From positions 1 through 8,871 of the forward strand of contig JAJDDS010000082.1 in assembly GCA_029260195.1 (NCBI GenBank): a stretch of 8,871 nucleotides of DNA, written 5' to 3'. This stretch comes from Phycisphaerae bacterium (lineage in GTDB: Bacteria; Planctomycetota; Phycisphaerae; UBA1845). Shown in pieces: positions 5,401 to 8,871 of the stretch (positions are counted from its first letter, which is position 1; the number at the start of each line of letters is the position of its first letter). The position numbers and the translations under genes were made by a program. The notes under the pieces are model-generated. The model had not been told where the DNA came from and ran no database searches. It was given only the letters and a program-made list of their open reading frames with translations.

Positions 5401-5895
5401 ATGATGATATCCGAGAAGATGTGTGACAAACTCAACGAGCAACTGGCGGTCGAATTCGCCGCGTCACACGCCTACCTGGCGATGACGTGCGAGTTCGAGC
5501 GACTGGGGCTTAAGATCCTCGCAACGCGCTTCATCGAACAGCACAACGAAGAGCGCGAGCACGCGATGAAAATCCTCCATTACATTCAGGAGGTCGGTGG
5601 CGACGTCACCGTGGGAGCGATTCCAAAACCCAGAACCGACTTCGCCGACGCCAAAGCCATCGTCCAAGCCGCACTCGAGAGCGAAGAAAACGTCACGCGA
5701 TCGATCAACGACCTGGTCGGGCTGGCTGAAGCCGAGAATGACTATGCCACGCGGAGTTTCCTCAACTGGTTCGTCGATGAGCAGGTCGAGGAGGTTTCGA
5801 GCATGAACAGCCTGCTTGCGCTCGTCCGACTGGCTGGTGAAAACATGCTCCAAGTCGAATCCCGCGTCCGCCACGAGATGATGGCCAAGGGCTGA
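5401..5895 (+). CDS. ftnA: Non-haem ferritin (iron storage)
   Basis: The 164-residue product is the usual length of bacterial ferritin. It oxidises Fe(II) and stores it as ferric mineral inside a 24-subunit cytoplasmic shell. Four long helices are visible. Ferroxidase residues line up with E. coli FtnA: E18 (LAVEFAASHAYLA, with Y25), E51 and H54 (NEEREHAMKI), E95/E96 (ALESEENVT), and Q128 with E131 (FVDEQVEEV). No haem-binding Met pattern of bacterioferritin is evident. ATG 5401, or the adjacent ATG 5404, has AAGAGGAT about 10 nt upstream, which fixes the start region. The gene is monocistronic, ends 18 nt from the convergent lipoprotein gene, and shows no visible Fur box or terminator. Confidence 0.93.
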   Translation: MMISEKMCDKLNEQLAVEFAASHAYLAMTCEFERLGLKILATRFIEQHNEEREHAMKILHYIQEVGGDVTVGAIPKPRTDFADAKAIVQAALESEENVTRSINDLVGLAEAENDYATRSFLNWFVDEQVEEVSSMNSLLALVRLAGENMLQVESRVRHEMMAKG

Positions 5896-5913
5896 TCTTT
5901 CCGGTCCGTCGCG

Positions 5914-6684
5914 TTACCGCGTCGTCAAATCGCCGCCGCACGTCAGTGCAAATCCGGTCCACGTGACGACTGCGTCTTCGAGCGGCTCGGGGAAAAACTC
6001 GCAATCGACGGTCGCGAAGGCGACGCCGTTCCGACCCGCGCGGAACGTAAACACATCGCCAGCCAGCGACGGCGGCATCCCGAACGTCCGGCTTGCACCG
6101 GGGGCGAGCCGATTCGCTGCACCGAAATCCTCCGCCGCCGTCAGGAGATGCGTCGTCAGAATATCCTCGTTAAGCAGAATCACGGTGAAGCTCTCGGGTT
6201 CGGTTGGCGCGTCGATGCAGAGCTCGTCGATGCACAATTGACCCGATGCGCAGTTTTCCCGCGCCGTGCATTCGACGCACCGATCGTCGTCCTCGAGGCA
6301 GATCTCACCCGCCAGACAGGGAACATCACCGCTGACGCATTCCCCGTTCGCGGCGTCGTTTGTGAAGCTGCACGTCTCCTGTCCATTGCAGAACGCCCCA
6401 TCATCGCAGGTCTCGGACGTACATGCGGCGGAGCAAGTATTGGTGTTTTCGTCGCAAGCGCCGGCGCCGCACGGAACGACGCCGTTTTCGCAGAAGCCCC
6501 CACCACAACGTTCCTCTCCGTTGCAGAACAACCCGTCGTCGCATCGTCCGTCCGTCTCGCAAATGGCTGAACCAAGGCCCAGGATTCCCCCGATCACTTC
6601 CTCACCGGTGCAACCGGAAAGACCGCACTGCACCGCTCCCGCGATCACGACCGAAACCAAATACAATCCTCGCAGTGATGTCAT
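5914..6684 (-). CDS. Secreted Cys-rich lipoprotein, function unknown
   Basis: The product has 256 residues. A type II signal peptide ends in lipobox LSGC (22-25), predicting lipid attachment at C25 and export to the cell envelope. Residues 42-156 hold two Cys-rich repeats of the kind CDDGxFCNGxExC ... C.xGxVPC (48-72 and 93-123), then a further Cys-rich stretch to 156; many disulfides are likely. Residues about 160-256 form a beta-rich domain (FTVILLNEDILTTHLL, then GDVFTFRAGRNGVAFATVDC) with two cysteines. ATG 6684 has GGAGA about 9 nt upstream. Such repeat proteins are common in Planctomycetota and myxobacteria, where they are usually annotated as hypothetical surface proteins. It is convergent with ferritin, with no evident functional link. 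Confidence 0.8.
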   Translation of the reverse strand: MTSLRGLYLVSVVIAGAVQCGLSGCTGEEVIGGILGLGSAICETDGRCDDGLFCNGEERCGGGFCENGVVPCGAGACDENTNTCSAACTSETCDDGAFCNGQETCSFTNDAANGECVSGDVPCLAGEICLEDDDRCVECTARENCASGQLCIDELCIDAPTEPESFTVILLNEDILTTHLLTAAEDFGAANRLAPGASRTFGMPPSLAGDVFTFRAGRNGVAFATVDCEFFPEPLEDAVVTWTGFALTCGGDLTTR

Positions 6685-7654
6685 GCGCTATGTTCTCCGA
6701 ACAGAGTGTGGCGTAACTCCAAGACCGCGACAGCCGGCACCCTGGTGGGCCGTCCGCACACCAGAGAACGTCTCGAGCGAGAACCCGAGCATCTCGCGGT
6801 GGGCGCCCGTCAGAAATACCGCGCGTCGCCAATCCCGCACGCGCCGCCCGGGCCTCGCGCGGACGCGCACGACGCGACAGCCGCCCAAGCTACTGAGCCC
6901 AACCGTGCGCGTCAACGCGTCCCCCAGCCGCCCCGGCAGTTAGGTACCTTCTCGTCGGCTGACAGCACAGCGACGTCTCAGCCACTGCGCGAAGCCCACG
7001 TCGCACGATCCGGTGGGTTCGACCTGGTTCTTTTGGATTCGCCGGGCGTGGTGGGACTACGTCGACCCGATAATCCGCGTAGCCAAGTCTCGCCGAATGC
7101 CCCGAAGGGTGGCCCAACGTTGACCACTGCGTCCGTTCGATGTGTCAGTACGTGTCTCAGGATCATTGCGAGGCGTCGGCAAACTCTCGCGGGGCCGAGA
7201 ACCCGCGCGCGCGACGGGAAAACTTATCGCCCCCGGGTGTTTTGCACGCGGAAAGCGTCCGACATCTGGCGCGCAACCGAAACCGGAGTCGCGGATCGCC
7301 GATTAGAGTCAAGCGGCGAATGCCGAACGCGATGATGCTTCGCCAATGCCGGATGGTCTGGCCTGCGTTGACTGCTCGACATGAGCCCATCTCAGAGGAT
7401 TGGAGGGGAGTACATATCGTGGCGCCGACGGGTTTAGCCACTCCGAGCCCCGCCGTTGGAGCTACGCAGTTGTTCCATCGCGCGGACGGATTCTGGTCAG
7501 AGGCGGCTCGTTCGGTGTGGGTGGACGTGCAAGGTGGAACGTCGCTCTCGGCGGCTGAAGCTGAGACGGAGCGGGCGGACATGGATCATGGACGAAGACG
7601 GCTGGTTCGTTAGATCTGCGACATACGGCGGACAGAATGTGCAAGGAGTTCAAT
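6685..7654. other. Long stretch without a convincing gene
   Basis: Several open frames run through about 970 bp here, but all are Arg/Pro/Ser-rich without domain patterns, as expected for non-coding GC-rich DNA. No tRNA, rRNA, repeat array or clear terminator is visible. It must contain the promoter of the lipoprotein (left end) and of the receiver gene (right end). The only short ORF with a good ribosome site is listed separately. Confidence 0.5.
7419..7613 (+). CDS. Possible small protein with a strong ribosome site (64 aa)
   Basis: GTG 7419 is preceded by GGAGGGGAG at 7402-7410, an unusually strong ribosome site at good spacing (8 nt). The product starts with a Pro/Ala-rich segment, then FHRADGFWSEAARSVWVDVQ, and ends in a basic RRRLVR. 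It has no signal peptide, membrane segment or known motif. The stop is 41 nt before the receiver-gene start. The case rests on the ribosome site alone, and a chance purine run is quite possible. Confidence 0.25.
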   Translation: MAPTGLATPSPAVGATQLFHRADGFWSEAARSVWVDVQGGTSLSAAEAETERADMDHGRRRLVR

Positions 7655-8107
7655 ATGACAGAGAGTGATAAATCCCCGCGTCTCCCAACGGTCCTCTGCG
7701 TAGACGATGAGGAGAGTGTTCTCAAGGCGCTCCAGCGCGAACTCCAGAGATTCGGCTGCCGAGTCCTGTTGGCCAACAACGGTGACGACGCGCTCGATTA
7801 TCTCGAGCGGGAGGACGTCCAGGTTCTTATCTGCGACTACGCCATGCCGGGAATGCTCGGCACGGAGGTTATGGACCGGGCGAAGATCATCTCGCCGGGC
7901 ACGATGCGAGTCCTGCTCAGCGCTCACGGCTGCGATCCGGACGTCGCAATCCCTGCCGTCAACGACGGAGAGATCTATCGACTCCTTCTGAAGCCGTGGG
8001 ATGAAAAGGACATCCAAAAAGTCGTCGCCGATGCACTGGGACAGGAGCCAGAAGAATGGCAGCAGGCGCAGACGCGGACGTTCGAGCGATTGCGCGAGAC
8101 CACGTAG
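7655..8107 (+). CDS. Stand-alone response-regulator receiver protein
   Basis: The 150-residue product is a single CheY-like receiver. The acidic pocket is D17-D18 with E19 (VLCVDDEES), the phospho-acceptor is D61 (LICDYAMPG), the switch Ser is S89 (VLLSAH), and the conserved Lys is K113 in LLLKPWD. The R-x-LLKPW form is characteristic of receivers in the RpfG/hybrid-kinase group. The last ~20 residues are a polar helix, with no DNA-binding or enzymatic output domain, so it probably acts by protein contact. ATG 7655 is chosen over ATG 7637 because AAGGAG (7643-7648) sits 6 nt before it and after the earlier ATG. It lies 111 nt upstream of a REC-PAS gene in the same direction, probably one signalling pathway. 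Confidence 0.88.
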   Translation: MTESDKSPRLPTVLCVDDEESVLKALQRELQRFGCRVLLANNGDDALDYLEREDVQVLICDYAMPGMLGTEVMDRAKIISPGTMRVLLSAHGCDPDVAIPAVNDGEIYRLLLKPWDEKDIQKVVADALGQEPEEWQQAQTRTFERLRETT

Positions 8108-8218
8108 ACCACGAAGGGGATTGTGAACCGGAGTATCACCTTAGGGCACGACATTCCACGTCGAGCTGCCGTTGAGCGGTCCGCCGTCGCCCAAACGAAC
8201 AGGACAGGATGAGAGCGC

Positions 8219-8871
8219 ATGACGAACCTCCATGTTATCATTGCCGACGATGATGCCAGCTTGGCTGCCCTCCTTGAGAGACACCTGAGCAATGCCGGAT
8301 ATGTCGTTTCATGCTGCGGCGACGGCGACGAAGCGCTCCGCATGGTGCGTCGGCACAAGCCGGTGATCCTTCTGTCCGACTGGGAGATGCCAGGTTTGAC
8401 GGGTGTGGCGTTGTGCGGAGAGTTGCAGGCTGCCAAAGCCGACGGCGGCATCTACATTATCCTACTGACGGGCAACGGCGAGCCGGATCAAGTCGTCGCC
8501 GGATTCGAAGCCGGCGCCGACGACTATCTCGTGAAACCCGCTCACCCGGCCGAGTTGATCGCGCGAGTCCGTGCGGGAGAACGCGTGCTGGATCTTCAGC
8601 ACCGTCTCGGCCAGGGCGAACAATGGCTGCGCACTGTGGTGGACGTCAGCAAGGACGCCATGATCGCCATGGACAGCGAAGGCCTGGTCACACTCTTCAA
8701 TCAGTCCGCAGTGACAATGTTCGGAAAATCACCACCGGAGATCGTGGGGCAACCGCTCGATCTTCTTATGCCTGAAGAGTATCGCACGAGCCACCGCCAC
8801 GGCGTCCGGGACTACTTCGCGCACGGGGAGCACGCCGGCGTGATCGGTCAGACCGTTGAACTGTCCGCACT
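8219..8871 (+). CDS. Receiver-PAS protein, probably a hybrid sensor kinase (cut by window edge)
   Basis: The first 217 residues are visible and the frame is open at the edge. A receiver spans 1-122: D10-D12 (IIADDDASL), phospho-acceptor D54 (LLSDWEMPG), T84 (ILLTGNG) and K106 (DYLVKP). A linker helix (ERVLDLQHRLGQGEQWL) leads to a PAS domain from about 137: VVDVSKDAMIAMDSEGLVTL, then FNQSAVTMFG, and the LMPEEYRTSHRHG segment that usually closes the PAS core and precedes further PAS or kinase modules. ATG 8219 has a modest GGAT/GAGAG purine stretch upstream. The output domain lies beyond the window; a histidine kinase is most likely, and a diguanylate cyclase or phosphatase is possible. The receiver gene upstream may be its partner. 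Confidence 0.85.
   Translation, partial: MTNLHVIIADDDASLAALLERHLSNAGYVVSCCGDGDEALRMVRRHKPVILLSDWEMPGLTGVALCGELQAAKADGGIYIILLTGNGEPDQVVAGFEAGADDYLVKPAHPAELIARVRAGERVLDLQHRLGQGEQWLRTVVDVSKDAMIAMDSEGLVTLFNQSAVTMFGKSPPEIVGQPLDLLMPEEYRTSHRHGVRDYFAHGEHAGVIGQTVELSA

Noticed and set aside
5464..5874. Leftward 136-codon frame opposite ferritin
   Set aside because: It is the antisense shadow of a clearly conserved ferritin gene.
4110..5911. 14-bp direct repeat TTTCCGGTCCGTCG at 4110-4123 and 5898-5911, considered as an att pair
   Set aside because: It would enclose ferritin, it does not coincide with the tRNA scar, and one 14-base repeat is not rare by chance in a GC-rich window of this size.
6706..7335. 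Rightward 209-codon frame
   Set aside because: Arg/Thr/Pro-rich with no motif and no ribosome site; it overlaps the upstream region of the lipoprotein and looks like non-coding DNA.
8311..8775. Rightward 154-codon frame near the right end
   Set aside because: It is an out-of-frame shadow of the receiver-PAS gene, whose own frame contains all receiver key residues.
1..8871. CRISPR array, rRNA genes or insertion-sequence transposase
   Set aside because: No regularly spaced direct repeats, rRNA-like stretches or transposase motifs were seen on either strand.

Overview
The window looks like a GC-rich bacterial chromosome segment, most likely Planctomycetota. That assignment is inferred from family resemblance, not from a marker gene. 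The clues are the style of the tyrosine integrase remnant, a lipoprotein with CDDGxFCNGxExC repeats, and small phage-like helix-turn-helix genes typical of integrative elements in that phylum.

Positions 1 to about 4160 look like the right-hand part of an integrated mobile element (called element A here). A leftward run of genes carries a 339-residue zinc-ribbon/HTH protein of unknown role, an excisionase-like DNA-binding protein, two very small overlapping genes, a winged-helix protein and a downstream half-gene apparently split from it by a frameshift. Its control DNA includes copies of a CGTCATGACG palindrome 74 bp apart and a leader whose hairpins could hide the ribosome binding site. Rightward, element A carries a HicB-HicA type toxin-antitoxin pair and one uncertain small gene.

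At 4161-4207 lies the 3' half of a tRNA-Ile(CAU) gene with no matching 5' half. It is followed at once by a broken leftward tyrosine integrase (about 4167-4695). The simplest reading is two elements that used the same tRNA 3' end as attachment site. Element A inserted between the intact tRNA (predicted off the left edge, beside element A's own integrase) and an older element B, of which only the integrase C-terminus remains. Element A's last ~140 bp also encode, leftward, what looks like an integrase C-terminal tail, suggesting that the integrase reading frame crosses attP in the circular form.

From about 4750 to 5400 no gene can be recognised. Chromosomal-type genes follow: a ferritin (rightward), a convergent Cys-rich lipoprotein (leftward), about 950 bp without a convincing gene, then two rightward two-component genes. 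These are a stand-alone receiver and a receiver-PAS protein, probably a hybrid sensor kinase, cut by the window edge.
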